Origin: Mycolicibacterium aromaticivorans JS19b1 = JCM 16368
Lineage (GTDB): Bacteria > Actinomycetota > Actinomycetes > Mycobacteriales > Mycobacteriaceae
Length of the DNA stretch: 64,000 bases
Direction of reading: 5' to 3'
Assembly: GCF_000559085.1 (NCBI RefSeq)
Contig: NZ_JALN02000003.1
Span: 177,029-241,028, forward strand
Positions 50,246-58,728 of the stretch are shown one piece after another. Positions within the stretch are counted from its first letter, which is position 1. Every line of letters starts with the position of its first letter. The notes under the pieces are model-generated. The model was not told where the DNA came from and did no database searches. It saw nothing but the letters and a program-made list of their open reading frames with translations. A program made the position numbers and the translations under genes.

Positions 50246-51025
50246 TTACTTGGTTGGGCTGACATCCAGCTCGGCGTACATGCCGGTCCAGTAGTGACCG
50301 GCGAGGTTGCAGATCAACTCATAGCGTCCCGGCGTGAGGTTCACCGTGGTCCACCCGCTGGCCCCTGGGGCGATGCCGGGGTTGGTGGCGTTCTCGTCAC
50401 CTTTGTCAGCACCGCAGGAGCGTGAGGCTTCACCAAGGCTGCCGGCCTCATCGACCTTGCCGTCCGGGCCGATGGCCCGCTGGCCGGGGTACTGGCCTTT
50501 CGCGAGAGGCAGGATGACCAATTCGTGGTTCAAGGCACCGGCATTGGTCACTCGAAAGGACACCTGTCCCGGCGGGACCGTGGCCGGATTGATGACGATG
50601 CGCATCATCCCGATCATGCCCATCGGCGCGCCTTGATAGCCGGTTTGGCCCGGCCCTATCATGCCGCTGGAACCCATCATCCCCGGCCCCATCATGCCGC
50701 CGGGACCCATCATGCCGTGCATATCGGTGAGGGTTACGTCGACAACGGTGCCCGGTAACGCAGGTGCGGAGCATGACGGGATCGCCGGAGAGCGTCCAGG
50801 TCCCATCATGCCGGGACCCATCATCATCCCCGTCCCTGGTTGTCCGGTGCCCATCATCCCTGGACCCATTCCGAAGCCGGGCTGATACGGCAGGCCCGCG
50901 GCTAGCTGGTTGTGCCGCATGGCTATTCCGATGCTCAGTGCCACTGCACAGCCGATGGCGACGACCAACGCACCGAGGGCGATAGCCAAGTCACGCGATC
51001 TGCGAAGAGTCTTCATGGCGGTCAA
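50246..51025 (-). CDS. membrane-anchored cupredoxin with Met-rich N-terminus
   Basis: A 259-residue protein with one N-terminal membrane anchor (DLAIALGALVVAIGCAVALS). Residues about 45-140 are a Gly/Met/Pro-rich region with many GPGMMGPG motifs. Residues about 140-259 form a plastocyanin/azurin-like cupredoxin domain: VSFRVTNAGALNHELVILPL (first Cu ligand His) and PGRYELICNLAGHYWTGMYA (Cys, His and Met of the type-1 site). It should bind copper on the outer membrane face. ATG 51025 overlaps the stop of the SHOCT gene (ATGA). Met-rich segments often bind Cu(I), supporting a copper tolerance role. Confidence 0.82.
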   Translation of the reverse strand: MTAMKTLRRSRDLAIALGALVVAIGCAVALSIGIAMRHNQLAAGLPYQPGFGMGPGMMGTGQPGTGMMMGPGMMGPGRSPAIPSCSAPALPGTVVDVTLTDMHGMMGPGGMMGPGMMGSSGMIGPGQTGYQGAPMGMIGMMRIVINPATVPPGQVSFRVTNAGALNHELVILPLAKGQYPGQRAIGPDGKVDEAGSLGEASRSCGADKGDENATNPGIAPGASGWTTVNLTPGRYELICNLAGHYWTGMYAELDVSPTK

Positions 51026-51297
51026 CGGTGTTCGCGCAGCAGAGTCATGCGCTGCCGGAACTCGTCACCGTCGATCTCACCTCGCGCGAAACGGTCGGCT
51101 AGTCGGTCTTCGGCACGCATGCCCTCTGGGCCTGCACCGCTTCGATGGTGAAGGCTCGCACTGCCCGACAGGTAACGCGCGGCGAAGGTGATCGCCACCA
51201 CTACGGCGACGACCAGCAGCACCATCAGCACACTCATCACGACGCCGCCCCAGCCCCAGCCGCTGTGCCAGCCATTGCCCCACCCGTATCCACACAT
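51022..51297 (-). CDS. SHOCT-domain membrane protein
   Basis: A 91-residue protein: a His/Trp/Gly-rich N-terminus (CGYGWGNGWHSGWGWGG), one membrane helix (VLMVLLVVAVVVAITFAARY) and a C-terminal SHOCT motif (RAEDRLADRFARGEIDGDEF). SHOCT proteins with this layout frequently precede cupredoxin or metal ATPase genes. First gene of the operon ending at 49828. Confidence 0.85.
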   Translation of the reverse strand: MCGYGWGNGWHSGWGWGGVVMSVLMVLLVVAVVVAITFAARYLSGSASLHHRSGAGPEGMRAEDRLADRFARGEIDGDEFRQRMTLLREHR

Positions 51298-51381
51298 CGT
51301 TGCCTCCCGACCGCCACGCCTGACCTACCTGCTTGGTGGGGTCAGCATGCGCGGGTCGCCGCGCTAGGCAGTAGGGCCGAT

Positions 51382-51411
51382 AGTCCCTTTATCTACGGAC
51401 TGCTATAACAT
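51382..51411 (+). promoter_or_regulatory. metalloregulator promoter with AGTCC-N10-GGACT operator
   Basis: AGTCC (51382-51386) and GGACT (51397-51401) form an inverted repeat next to TAACAT (51406-51411), which lies 6 nt before the ATG at 51418: a leaderless, probably autoregulated promoter. The divergent SHOCT operon starts 120 nt away and may share it. Confidence 0.55.
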
Positions 51412-51417
51412 CGCCAA

Positions 51418-51789
51418 ATGGAGATGATGGCAGACCCGGTGGAACTACAGCGGGTCGAGCTGGCCCCGGCGGCGGCACTGTTTCGCTCCCTGGGAGACCC
51501 CACCCGCCTGGCCATTGTGCGCAGACTGGCCGCTGGCCCCGCGCGCGTCGTCGAGCTGGTGCAAGCGGTGGGGTTGGCTCAGTCCACCGTCTCCAAACAC
51601 CTTGCCTGCCTGCGGGAGTGCGGTCTGGTGGACTCCGCGCCGGTCGGGCGGGCCTCGCTGTTTCGGCTCACGCAGCCCGCACTGATCGACGTACTGGCCT
51701 CGGCCCAGATCGTGCTGGACGCCACGGGCGAGGCCGTGGCCGTCTGCCCGACCTACGGCATCGACGGCTGCGCCAACGAAACGCCATGA
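51418..51789 (+). CDS. ArsR/SmtB-family regulator (CmtR-like)
   Basis: A 123-residue winged-helix repressor (ALFRSLGDPTRLAIVRRLAA; VGLAQSTVSKHLACLRECGL; GRASLFRLTQPALIDVL). Metal-ligand Cys candidates are in HLACLRECG in and after the recognition helix and in the tail (VCPTYGIDGCAN), a CmtR-type Cd/Pb site pattern. Leaderless start at ATG 51418. Its stop overlaps the start of the cation transporter gene (ATGA), so it controls that gene. Confidence 0.88.
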   Translation: MEMMADPVELQRVELAPAAALFRSLGDPTRLAIVRRLAAGPARVVELVQAVGLAQSTVSKHLACLRECGLVDSAPVGRASLFRLTQPALIDVLASAQIVLDATGEAVAVCPTYGIDGCANETP

Positions 51790-52430
51790 CCAACATCAGC
51801 GGCGCACCCACGGACGCTGAAATCACGCGGCTCACCCGCAAGGCCCTACGCCTAGCGCGATTCACCATCGCCTACAATGTCGCCGAAGGCGTCATCGCTG
51901 TAACAGCCGGACTGGTCGCTGGACTCATATCGGTCATCGGATTCGGATTCGACTCGGCCATCGAGTCCCTCACCGCGATCTTGGTCGCCCTGCGCCTGTC
52001 CGCCCGCCTGCGCCACGGGGTCGCTGATGAACGTAAAGAACGTCAAACCCTGCGGCTCGTCGCCATCTCGTTCTTCATCCTCGCCGCCTACGTCACCATG
52101 GAAGGCATCCGCAACATCACGACCGGCGAGAGGCCACACAGCTCCCCACTGGCGCTTATCCTGCTTGTGGCATCGCTCATCGTGATGCCCGTCTTGGCGG
52201 CAGCGAAAAAGCGCATCGGGCTAGCCCTGCACGACAACCTCGTCCTGGCTGACGCCGCCCAGACCAAAATCTGCGTACTGCTCAGCATTTCCACCCTGCT
52301 CGGCGTGGGCCTATTCGAACTCACCGGAGCCGCGTGGCTCGATCCGGCAGCTGGGTTCGTCATCGCTGCCTTCGCCATCCACGAAGGCCGCGAAGCGTGG
52401 CACGGCGAACTGGTCTGCGACGACGACTAA
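51786..52430 (+). CDS. cation transporter of the CDF type
   Basis: A 214-residue protein with about five to six membrane helices (ARFTIAYNVAEGVIAVTAGL; VIGFGFDSAIESLTAILVAL; SPLALILLVASLIVMPVLAA; VLLSISTLLGVGLFELTGAA). The GFDSAIE segment replaces the usual cation-site motif of helix 2 and DNLVLADAAQTK that of helix 5, as in the shorter mycobacterial cation-efflux-like proteins that accompany CmtR. It probably exports Cd, Zn or Pb. Short of the typical CDF cytoplasmic domain. Coupled to the regulator upstream. Confidence 0.85.
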   Translation: MTNISGAPTDAEITRLTRKALRLARFTIAYNVAEGVIAVTAGLVAGLISVIGFGFDSAIESLTAILVALRLSARLRHGVADERKERQTLRLVAISFFILAAYVTMEGIRNITTGERPHSSPLALILLVASLIVMPVLAAAKKRIGLALHDNLVLADAAQTKICVLLSISTLLGVGLFELTGAAWLDPAAGFVIAAFAIHEGREAWHGELVCDDD

Positions 52431-52565
52431 CCCTGTCACATCGACAACTACCGCAGTGCGCCACTATCGACGATTCACCGCCAGCACAAACGCGAGAGGC
52501 GCAGCCAGTGGACTGGACGCTAACTGGAAAGGCTGCGTCGATATTCGCCGTCACCAACATCGACG

Positions 52566-53951
52566 GGACTGTGGATCTAACGGTGTTTCCGGCACTGACA
52601 CGCTGAGTGATGCTCGGCGAGAAAGGTGCCGTGATGACGACACTGGACGATGTGGCGAAGAAGAAGGCGGCTGAGCAGTCCGAAGGCCAGAAGGCTGCGG
52701 TCGAACTGGTCCGATTGGCCCAGGAGCAGGGCTTGTCGCTGACCGGGCCCGACGGGCTGCTCAAGCAGTTGACCAAGACGGTCCTCGAGACCGCGCTCAA
52801 TGAGGAGATGACCGAGCACCTCGGCTATGAGAAACACGACCCGCCCGAGACGGGGTCGGGCAACATCCGCAACGGCACCCGCACCAAGACGGTGCTGACC
52901 GACACCACCGGCCCGGTCGAACTTGACGTGCCGCGCGATCGGGCATCGACCTTCGAGCCTCAGATCGTCAAGAAACGCCAACGTCGCCTGAACGGCGTGG
53001 ACGAGGTCGTGCTGTCGCTGTACGCGAAGGGCTTGACCACCGGTGAGATCTCGGCGCACTTCGCCGAGATCTACGGGGCGTCGGTATCCAAAGAGACGAT
53101 CAGCCGCATCACCGACAAGGTGCTTGAGGAGATGAACGACTGGTCGGTGCGACCGCTGGATGAAACCTACGCCGCGATCTTCATCGACGCGATCGTGGTC
53201 AAGGTCCGCGACGGCCAAGTCGCCAACCGGCCGTTCTACGCTGCCATCGGGGTCACCCTGGCCGGGGAACGCGACATCCTCGGCTTGTGGGCCGGCACCG
53301 GCGGGGAGGGCGCCAAGTTCTGGATGAGCGTGCTCACCGACCTACGCAACCGCGGCATCAAGGACACCTTCTTCGTCGTCTGCGACGGGCTCAAGGGACT
53401 GCCCGAGGTGGTGGGCAATGTGTGGCCGCAGGCGATCGTGCAGACGTGCATCATTCATCTGCTGCGCAACACTTTTCGGCTCACGTCCCGCAAGTACTGG
53501 GACGAGATCAAGGGCGACGTCAAGCCGATCTACACTGCGGTCAACGCGACCGCGGCTCGGGCGGCGTTCGACGAGCTGGCCGAGAAATGGGGGCAGCGCT
53601 ACCCGGCAGTGATCCGGCTCTGGGACAACGCCTGGGCGGAGTTCATTCCGTTCCTGGACTACGACGTGGAGATCCGGCGAGTGATCTGCTCGACGAACGC
53701 GATCGAGTCGCTCAACGCCCGCTACCGCCGCGCGATCAAGGCCCGCGGACACTTCCCCTCCGAGCAGGCGGCGCTCAAGTGCCTGTATCTGGTGACCCGA
53801 TCACTGGACCCGACCGGTGTCGGCAGGGCACGATGGACGATGCGGTGGAAACCTGCCCTCAATGCGTTCGCGATCACCTTCGCCGACCGATTCCCGGCAG
53901 CCGAAACCTACTGATGAAAAACGCCGGAAACACCGTTAGCGAGATAGACCC
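52566..53951 (+). mobile_element. IS256-family element IS256-B
   Basis: Inverted ends share CTAACGGTGTTTCCGGC and start GG (left GGACTGTGGAT..., right inverse GGGTCTATCTCG...). A 9-bp target duplication ACATCGACG is present at 52557-52565 and 53952-53960. Length 1386 bp. It interrupts the CadD gene. Confidence 0.92.
52634..53914 (+). CDS. IS256-family transposase (IS256-B)
   Basis: A 426-residue mutator-type transposase: TVLETALNEEMTEHLGYEKH (family N-terminal block), AAIFIDAIVVKVRDGQVANR (first Asp), FFVVCDGLKGLPEVVGNVWP (second Asp), CIIHLLRNTFR, and STNAIESLNARYRRAIKARG (catalytic Glu). Length and motifs are complete. ATG 52634 follows GAAAGGTG. It belongs to a different branch from IS256-A. 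Confidence 0.92.
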   Translation: MTTLDDVAKKKAAEQSEGQKAAVELVRLAQEQGLSLTGPDGLLKQLTKTVLETALNEEMTEHLGYEKHDPPETGSGNIRNGTRTKTVLTDTTGPVELDVPRDRASTFEPQIVKKRQRRLNGVDEVVLSLYAKGLTTGEISAHFAEIYGASVSKETISRITDKVLEEMNDWSVRPLDETYAAIFIDAIVVKVRDGQVANRPFYAAIGVTLAGERDILGLWAGTGGEGAKFWMSVLTDLRNRGIKDTFFVVCDGLKGLPEVVGNVWPQAIVQTCIIHLLRNTFRLTSRKYWDEIKGDVKPIYTAVNATAARAAFDELAEKWGQRYPAVIRLWDNAWAEFIPFLDYDVEIRRVICSTNAIESLNARYRRAIKARGHFPSEQAALKCLYLVTRSLDPTGVGRARWTMRWKPALNAFAITFADRFPAAETY

Positions 53952-54502
53952 ACATCGACGACATAGTCGTGTTGGCGGTGTTCTTTGGCCAAGCAGGGCC
54001 GTCACGCGCAGCGGCAATTCGAGTCGTGTTGGGACAGTACGTCGGCTTCGCTGCGATCCTCGCCGTTTCCGTGGCCGGCGCACTAGGGGCTGAGCTTCTG
54101 CCAAGAGCAGCGATTCCGTATCTCGGGCTGCTTCCATTGCTGCTGGGGGTCCGTGCCGCATGGAAACTATGGCGTGAGCACGGCGAAGAGGACAACCCAA
54201 GGGACGCTTCGCCGACCGACAAGGCTGGCGTCATGCAAATCGCCACCGTCACCTTCGCCAACGGCGGCGACAACATAGGCGTCTACGTGCCAGTGTTCTC
54301 GGTGACAAGTTTCAGCGGCATGACTGGTTACGTCAGTGTCTTCTTGATTGGAGTGGCGTTCTGGTGCCTGGCCGGCTGGTACTTCGCTAGACACCCCGCT
54401 GTCGCACGGATACTCACCCGCTGGGGCCATTTCATTCTGCCGGTCGTGCTCATCGGCATAGGCCTGGTGATTCTCATCGAAGGAGGCGCATTCGGTCTGT
54501 GA

Positions 54503-54840
54503 GGGGGTGGAGGGTGGCCCCTCTGCGCAGCCATGTCACGCCTCGTACGGCCAGCGTCTTCTCTCTCTCCGGCGCGTGTGCGTCCGCAATCCGTCCGCAG
54601 TAGCTTCTGTGACGCTCTCAATTCGTCAACGTCGCCAACCCGTTGAACTGCTATTTCTAACGTTCCCAACGCGCCCGACGGTGACAAACCTCCAAGTCGT
54701 CTCGTTCGCATCGAGAAGGTCATAGTCCGGTCCGGAATGGTGGCGGCGGCTGGTCTGGCCTTTGCCTTCCGGACACCACCGCCGCCGACGACGAGAAGAA
54801 GATGTCCGGTCTCAGTCATGTTGTCATCCGCCATCAGGGA
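54503..54840. other. 338-nt gap after cadD
   Basis: No convincing gene. Both strands have short open frames with unnatural composition. A GC-rich inverted stretch follows the cadD stop (GAGGGGGTGGAGGGTGGCCC), which could act as a transcription end. Confidence 0.3.
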
Positions 54841-54849
54841 TAGTGTCAA

Positions 54850-55118
54850 GTCGACTGAGACAATCGCGGTCCTGTCGGTCTCAATGAAGTTGTCCTTAAG
54901 TTCGTAGGTGCAGTTACTGCGTGTTGTTACGTTGTGCTGTGACCCGAGTGGGTCGGGTGAGGCTGTGATTGTTGTTGCCGGCCTTTGGTGCGGCTTGAAA
55001 TGACTGGCCGCCCGGCCTGCTTGGACTTCCTCGGGCTGCTGATTGAGATCTGCGATGTGATCGCTTGTTTAAGGAAACGCTGGCGGGGTTGTCCGTGTGG
55101 TTTGTGTTGGCAGACAAG
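54850..55118 (+). ncRNA. candidate IS110 bridge RNA region
   Basis: Non-coding sequence at the left side of IS110-B with local stems (for example GACCC-GAGT-GGGTC at about 54941-54954). IS110-group elements encode a guide RNA in this position. No precise RNA ends can be given; it is separated from the transposase gene by the IS3-C insertion. Confidence 0.3.
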
Positions 55119-55163
55119 TGAGGTTCCCCCGGGAGCGTGGAGGCATCCACAATAGGGGTCGAG

Positions 55164-55454
55164 ATGCCAGAGAAACGCAAGAAGTACGACCGGGCGTTCC
55201 GTGAGGGCGCGGTGCGGATCGTGCACGAGACAGGGAAGCCGATCGCGGCGATCGCGCGGGAGCTCGGGGTCAACGAGGGCACCCTCGGGAACTGGGTGAC
55301 CCGGGACCGCGAGGCCCGGGAGGGGCGCGGGGAGTTGACCCGCGATGACATGGACGAGCTCAAGCGCCTGCGCAGCGAGAACGCCGAGCTGCGGATGGAG
55401 CGCGATGTCCTCAAGCGATCCGTGGTCCTGTGGGTGAAGGAGGCGACGAAGTGA
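55164..55454 (+). CDS. IS3-family transposase OrfA (IS3-C)
   Basis: A 96-residue protein starting MPEKRKKYDRAFREGAVRIV, with helix-turn-helix KPIAAIARELGVNEGTLGNW and a coiled coil MDELKRLRSENAELRMERDV ending LKRSVVLWVKEAT. Its stop overlaps the OrfB GTG (GTGA). Confidence 0.9.
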   Translation: MPEKRKKYDRAFREGAVRIVHETGKPIAAIARELGVNEGTLGNWVTRDREAREGRGELTRDDMDELKRLRSENAELRMERDVLKRSVVLWVKEATK

Positions 55455-56383
55455 GCGTGGCACGCTTTGTCGCTGACCAGAGGACCAAATACCGAGTGCC
55501 CCATACGTTTACCTGTGCGCTGCTGGGAATCAGTGTGTCGTGGTTCTACAAGTGGCTGGCCCGCGCCGGCGACCCTGATGGGGTGCACACCGACTCTGAT
55601 CGGCGACGCGCCGCCCTCGACGAGGCGGTCCACACGGCCTTCAACACAGCCAAGGGGTTGCATGGTTCGCCGCGGCTGGCGGCCGATCTGCGCGATCTGG
55701 GCTGGACGGTGTCGGAGAAGACGGTGGCCGACTCGATGCGCCGTCAGCACCTGGTGGCACGTAAGAAGCGGCGCCGAGGAGGCTGCACTCGGACTGACAA
55801 GACCGCACCGAAGTTCCCCGACCTGCTCAAACGCAACTTCACCGCCGCTAGGCCGAACCAGAAATGGGTAGGCGATATGACCGAGATCCCGACTGCTTCC
55901 GGGAAGCTGTATCTGGCCACGGTGATCGATTTGTACAGCCGGCGGTTGCTCGGGGCGGCCACCAGTACCCGCGCGGATGCCGGGTTGGCGTGTGCGGCCG
56001 TCCAGATGGCCGTGGCCACCCGGGGAGGCCCGCAGGCCATCTGGCGCGACGAGGAGGCCCAGCGGGTCATCTTCCACACCGACCGTGGCGCCACCTACAC
56101 CGCCAAGGCGTTTCGGCGGCTGTGTGCCACACTCGGGATCCGGCAGTCGATGGGACGAGTGGGATCGTGTTTCGACAACGCCGCCGCCGAAGCGTTCTTC
56201 TCCTCGCTGGAGTGGGAAGTCCTGTCCCGCAACACATTCAGTGATACCATCCAAGCGCGGGCCGTCGTCATCGACTGGTGCTACACGTTCTACAACCACC
56301 AACGCCGACACAGCGCCGCCGACGGGCTCTCACCCGTCAACTACGAGATCAGGGAACAACAACCGAAGCCGCAAGCGGCTTAA
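55451..56383 (+). CDS. IS3-family transposase OrfB (IS3-C)
   Basis: A 310-residue integrase-core transposase: LLGISVSWFYKWLARAGDPD, KGLHGSPRLAADLRDLGWTV, then DDE residues in KWVGDMTEIPTASGKLYLAT (Asp), VIFHTDRGATYTAKAF (Asp) and CFDNAAAEAFFSSLEWE (Glu). Intact. Translation probably couples to OrfA. Confidence 0.92.
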   Translation: MSVARFVADQRTKYRVPHTFTCALLGISVSWFYKWLARAGDPDGVHTDSDRRRAALDEAVHTAFNTAKGLHGSPRLAADLRDLGWTVSEKTVADSMRRQHLVARKKRRRGGCTRTDKTAPKFPDLLKRNFTAARPNQKWVGDMTEIPTASGKLYLATVIDLYSRRLLGAATSTRADAGLACAAVQMAVATRGGPQAIWRDEEAQRVIFHTDRGATYTAKAFRRLCATLGIRQSMGRVGSCFDNAAAEAFFSSLEWEVLSRNTFSDTIQARAVVIDWCYTFYNHQRRHSAADGLSPVNYEIREQQPKPQAA

Positions 56384-56431
56384 GAAACCCTCCACGATCT
56401 CGGGGGAACCACACAAGCGAAAAGGATTGCG

Positions 56432-57640
56432 ATGGCGACAGACCGGTTGTGGGCTGGTGTGGATGTCGGCAAGGAGCAGCATTGGGTGTGCGTGGTCGAC
56501 GGCAGCGGGGCAGTGGTGCTGTCCCGCAAGCTGTCCAATGATGAGGATCCGATCCGTGCCCTGGTCGCAGAGATCGATGCTTTGGCTGATCAGGTGTGCT
56601 GGACAGTGGATCTGAGCACGGTCTATGCCGCGTTGCTGTTGACGGTGCTTGCCGATGCCGGCAAGACGGTTCGGTACTTGGCTGGCCGCGCGGTGTGGCA
56701 GGCATCGGGGACCTACCGTGGCGGGGAAGCCAAGACCGACGCCAAAGACGCCCGGGTCATCGCCGATCAATCTCGGATGCGCGGGCAGGATCTACCGGTA
56801 TTGCATCCTGACGACGACCTGATTGCCGAACTGCGGATGTTGACCGCGCACCGCGCTGATCTGGTGGCCGATCGCACACGCACGATCAACCGGCTTCACC
56901 AACAGCTGGTCGCTCTATGTCCGGCGCTCGAACGCGTCGCCCAACTCCGCTCAGACCGAGGCTGGGTCGTGCTGCTGGCGCGCTATCAGAGGCCCAAAGC
57001 CATTCGGCAAAGCGGTGTTTCACGCCTGAGCCGGATGCTAACCGATGCAGGTGTTCGAAACGCAGCCATGATCGCCTCGGCTGCGGTGGCTGCTGCCAAG
57101 ACGCAAATGGTCCGACTGCCCGGTGAAGGCGTGGCCGCCGGGCTGGTCGCCGACCTGGCGAAGGAGGTGATCGCCCTCGATGAGCGCATCAAGACCACCG
57201 ACGCCGACATCGAGGACCGATTTCGCCGCCATCCGCTCGCCGAAGTGATCACCAGCATGCCCGGTATGGGATTCCGTCTGGGCGCGGAATTCCTGGCCGC
57301 GGTCGGTGATCCCGCTTTGATCGGCTCGGCCGACCAACTGGCCGCCTGGGCCGGGCTGGCGCCGGTGTCGCGAGACTCCGGTAAACGCACCGGACGACTA
57401 CACACCCCGCACCGATACAGCCGTCGGTTGCGGCGCGTGATGTACATGTCGGCGTTGACCGCAGCCCGCTGCGACCCCGACTCGCGGGCCTACTACCAGC
57501 GCAAACGACAACAAGGAAAACGGCCGATCCCGGCCACGATCTGCCTCGCTCGCCGCCGCACCAACGTGCTCTACGCACTCATCCGAGACAACCGCAGCTG
57601 GCAACCAGAATCACCCCAAATCGCGCCTACGGCAGCTTGA
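56432..57640 (+). CDS. IS110-family transposase (IS110-B)
   Basis: A 402-residue DEDD transposase: LWAGVDVGKEQHWVCVVDGS (first Asp), CWTVDLSTVYA, KTDAKDARVIADQSRMRGQD (Asp pair), and the C-terminal transposase_20 domain with SMPGMGFRLGAEFLAAVGDP and QLAAWAGLAPVSRDSGKRTG (conserved Ser). The usual promoter and RNA region upstream is displaced by IS3-C. It differs strongly from IS110-A, so two independent IS110 elements are present. Confidence 0.9.
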   Translation: MATDRLWAGVDVGKEQHWVCVVDGSGAVVLSRKLSNDEDPIRALVAEIDALADQVCWTVDLSTVYAALLLTVLADAGKTVRYLAGRAVWQASGTYRGGEAKTDAKDARVIADQSRMRGQDLPVLHPDDDLIAELRMLTAHRADLVADRTRTINRLHQQLVALCPALERVAQLRSDRGWVVLLARYQRPKAIRQSGVSRLSRMLTDAGVRNAAMIASAAVAAAKTQMVRLPGEGVAAGLVADLAKEVIALDERIKTTDADIEDRFRRHPLAEVITSMPGMGFRLGAEFLAAVGDPALIGSADQLAAWAGLAPVSRDSGKRTGRLHTPHRYSRRLRRVMYMSALTAARCDPDSRAYYQRKRQQGKRPIPATICLARRRTNVLYALIRDNRSWQPESPQIAPTAA

Positions 57641-57657
57641 CACAGACATTGAGAGTC
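57636..57657 (-). repeat. 22-nt dispersed motif, copy 3 (inverted)
   Basis: CTTGACACAGACATTGAGAG plus TC, overlapping the IS110-B transposase stop codon; read in reverse it matches the motifs at 9025 and 11357. This suggests the motif is an IS110-type end or insertion target. Confidence 0.45.
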
Positions 57658-57828
57658 ATTTCCGTAATGGCCAAGCTCAGTGCACCGGAATCGGAATTCA
57701 TTCTTCCGCGCGAGTTGAGCGATCGGACGTATCAACCGAACGTGGGCGCTGTCAGCCCGCATCTTTGTCGGTATCGAGCAACGACAGCTGATGGGCCTTG
57801 CCCCATGTAGTGGACACGGGATTTGTGG

Positions 57829-58728
57829 TTATGCGGCTTCGGGCAGCGTAGCCGGTGTCAGGTTCCTTTCGTAGGTCGCGGGGCTGGAATGACGGCAGTA
57901 GGAGTGCCGTCGTGTGGTGTTGTAGCGGGCCAGCCACCGAAAGACCTCACGGCGGCAGATCGCCGCGTCCGGCCAGCAGGCACGGTCTTGCAGAATCTCG
58001 CGCTTGAGGGCGGCGTTGAACGATTCGGCCAACGCGTTATCGGCACTTGACCCCACCGCACCCATCGACTGGACGACCCCCAGATCGCGGCAGAGATTCG
58101 CGAAATCCCGTGAGGTGTACTGACTTCCATGATCTGCATGGAATATTGCACCAGCCAGTGAACCCCGCAGTGCAGCAGCGGCTTTGAGCGCATCGATGAC
58201 CAGTTCGGTGCGCATGTGATCGGCGATCGCCCACCCGGCGACCCGCCGTGAACAGCAGTCGATCACGGTGGCCAGGTACAGGTTGGCGCCGGTCGCCAAT
58301 GGCAAGTAGGTGATGTCGCCGACGTAACGGGTGTTGACCTGCGCGGCGGTGAAATCGCGTTTGAGCAGGTCGGGGACCTTCTGGTTCGCCGGGTCCGCCA
58401 CGGTCGTCTTGACCCGACGTCGGCGTCGATAACCGGCGATCCCGGCGCCGCGCATCACCCGAGCCACCCGCTTGTGGTTGACCCGCTGCCCCTCGGGCGC
58501 ACCGTCGTTGAGCTCGGCGGTGATCCGCGGCGCCCCGTAGGTGTTGTCCTCGTCGTGGACGGCGCGGATACGCTCGGCCAGCGCCTCGTCAGCAGCCCGA
58601 CGGGCCGCTCGTCCGTCAGCACCGGCCAACCACGCGTAGAACGACGAACGCGCAACCTCGACGACTGCGCAGAGCCACTTCACCTCGAAGGCGTGCAGGT
58701 GGTCGGCGACAAACTGAAAGCGGCTCAC
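57829..58728 (-). CDS. IS3-family transposase OrfB (IS3-A copy 2)
   Basis: Protein identical over its 299 residues to the OrfB at 7710-8609, with the same DDE motifs (GDITYLPLATG, HADHGSQYTS, DNALAESFNAAL). Coupled to OrfA by a GTGA overlap. The identity implies recent transposition or gene conversion. Confidence 0.95.
   Translation of the reverse strand: MSRFQFVADHLHAFEVKWLCAVVEVARSSFYAWLAGADGRAARRAADEALAERIRAVHDEDNTYGAPRITAELNDGAPEGQRVNHKRVARVMRGAGIAGYRRRRRVKTTVADPANQKVPDLLKRDFTAAQVNTRYVGDITYLPLATGANLYLATVIDCCSRRVAGWAIADHMRTELVIDALKAAAALRGSLAGAIFHADHGSQYTSRDFANLCRDLGVVQSMGAVGSSADNALAESFNAALKREILQDRACWPDAAICRREVFRWLARYNTTRRHSYCRHSSPATYERNLTPATLPEAA

Larger units (their letters stand above)
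52508..54502 (+). pseudogene. cadD: CadD-family cadmium resistance transporter split by IS256-B
   Basis: Joining 52508-52565 with 53961-54502 (dropping IS256-B and one 9-bp duplication) gives VDWTLTGKAASIFAVTNID then DIVVLAVFFGQA, a continuous CadD protein of about 199 residues. The TNIDD motif of the first helix is restored exactly at the insertion point. Later helices include VVLGQYVGFAAILAVSVAGA, YLGLLPLLLGVRAAWKL, ATVTFANGGDNIGVYVPVF (second conserved GGDN motif) and FILPVVLIGIGLVILIEGG. GTG 52508 has GAGAGG at 52494-52499. Function is lost in this copy. Confidence 0.9.
55119..56413 (+). mobile_element. IS3-family element IS3-C
   Basis: Ends TGAGGTTCCCCCGGG (left) and the inverse of TGTGGTTCCCCCGAG (right), flanked by a 4-bp duplication CAAG (55115-55118 and 56414-56417). 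Length 1295 bp, two plus-strand genes. It sits 14-18 nt upstream of the IS110-B transposase start. Confidence 0.88.
54841..57660 (+). mobile_element. IS110-family element IS110-B carrying a nested IS3
   Basis: The right border lies just after the transposase stop (CTTGACACAGACATTGAGAG at 57636-57655) and the left border is tentatively the related TGTCAAGTCGACTGAG near 54844. Without the nested IS3-C (55119-56413) the element would be about 1.5 kb with a non-coding 5' region of about 290 nt. Borders are approximate, since IS110 elements have no reliable terminal repeats. Confidence 0.45.

Noticed and set aside
54328..54849. Minus-strand frame of 173 codons after cadD
   Set aside because: Half of it is antisense to the cadD 3' end and the rest lacks any family resemblance.
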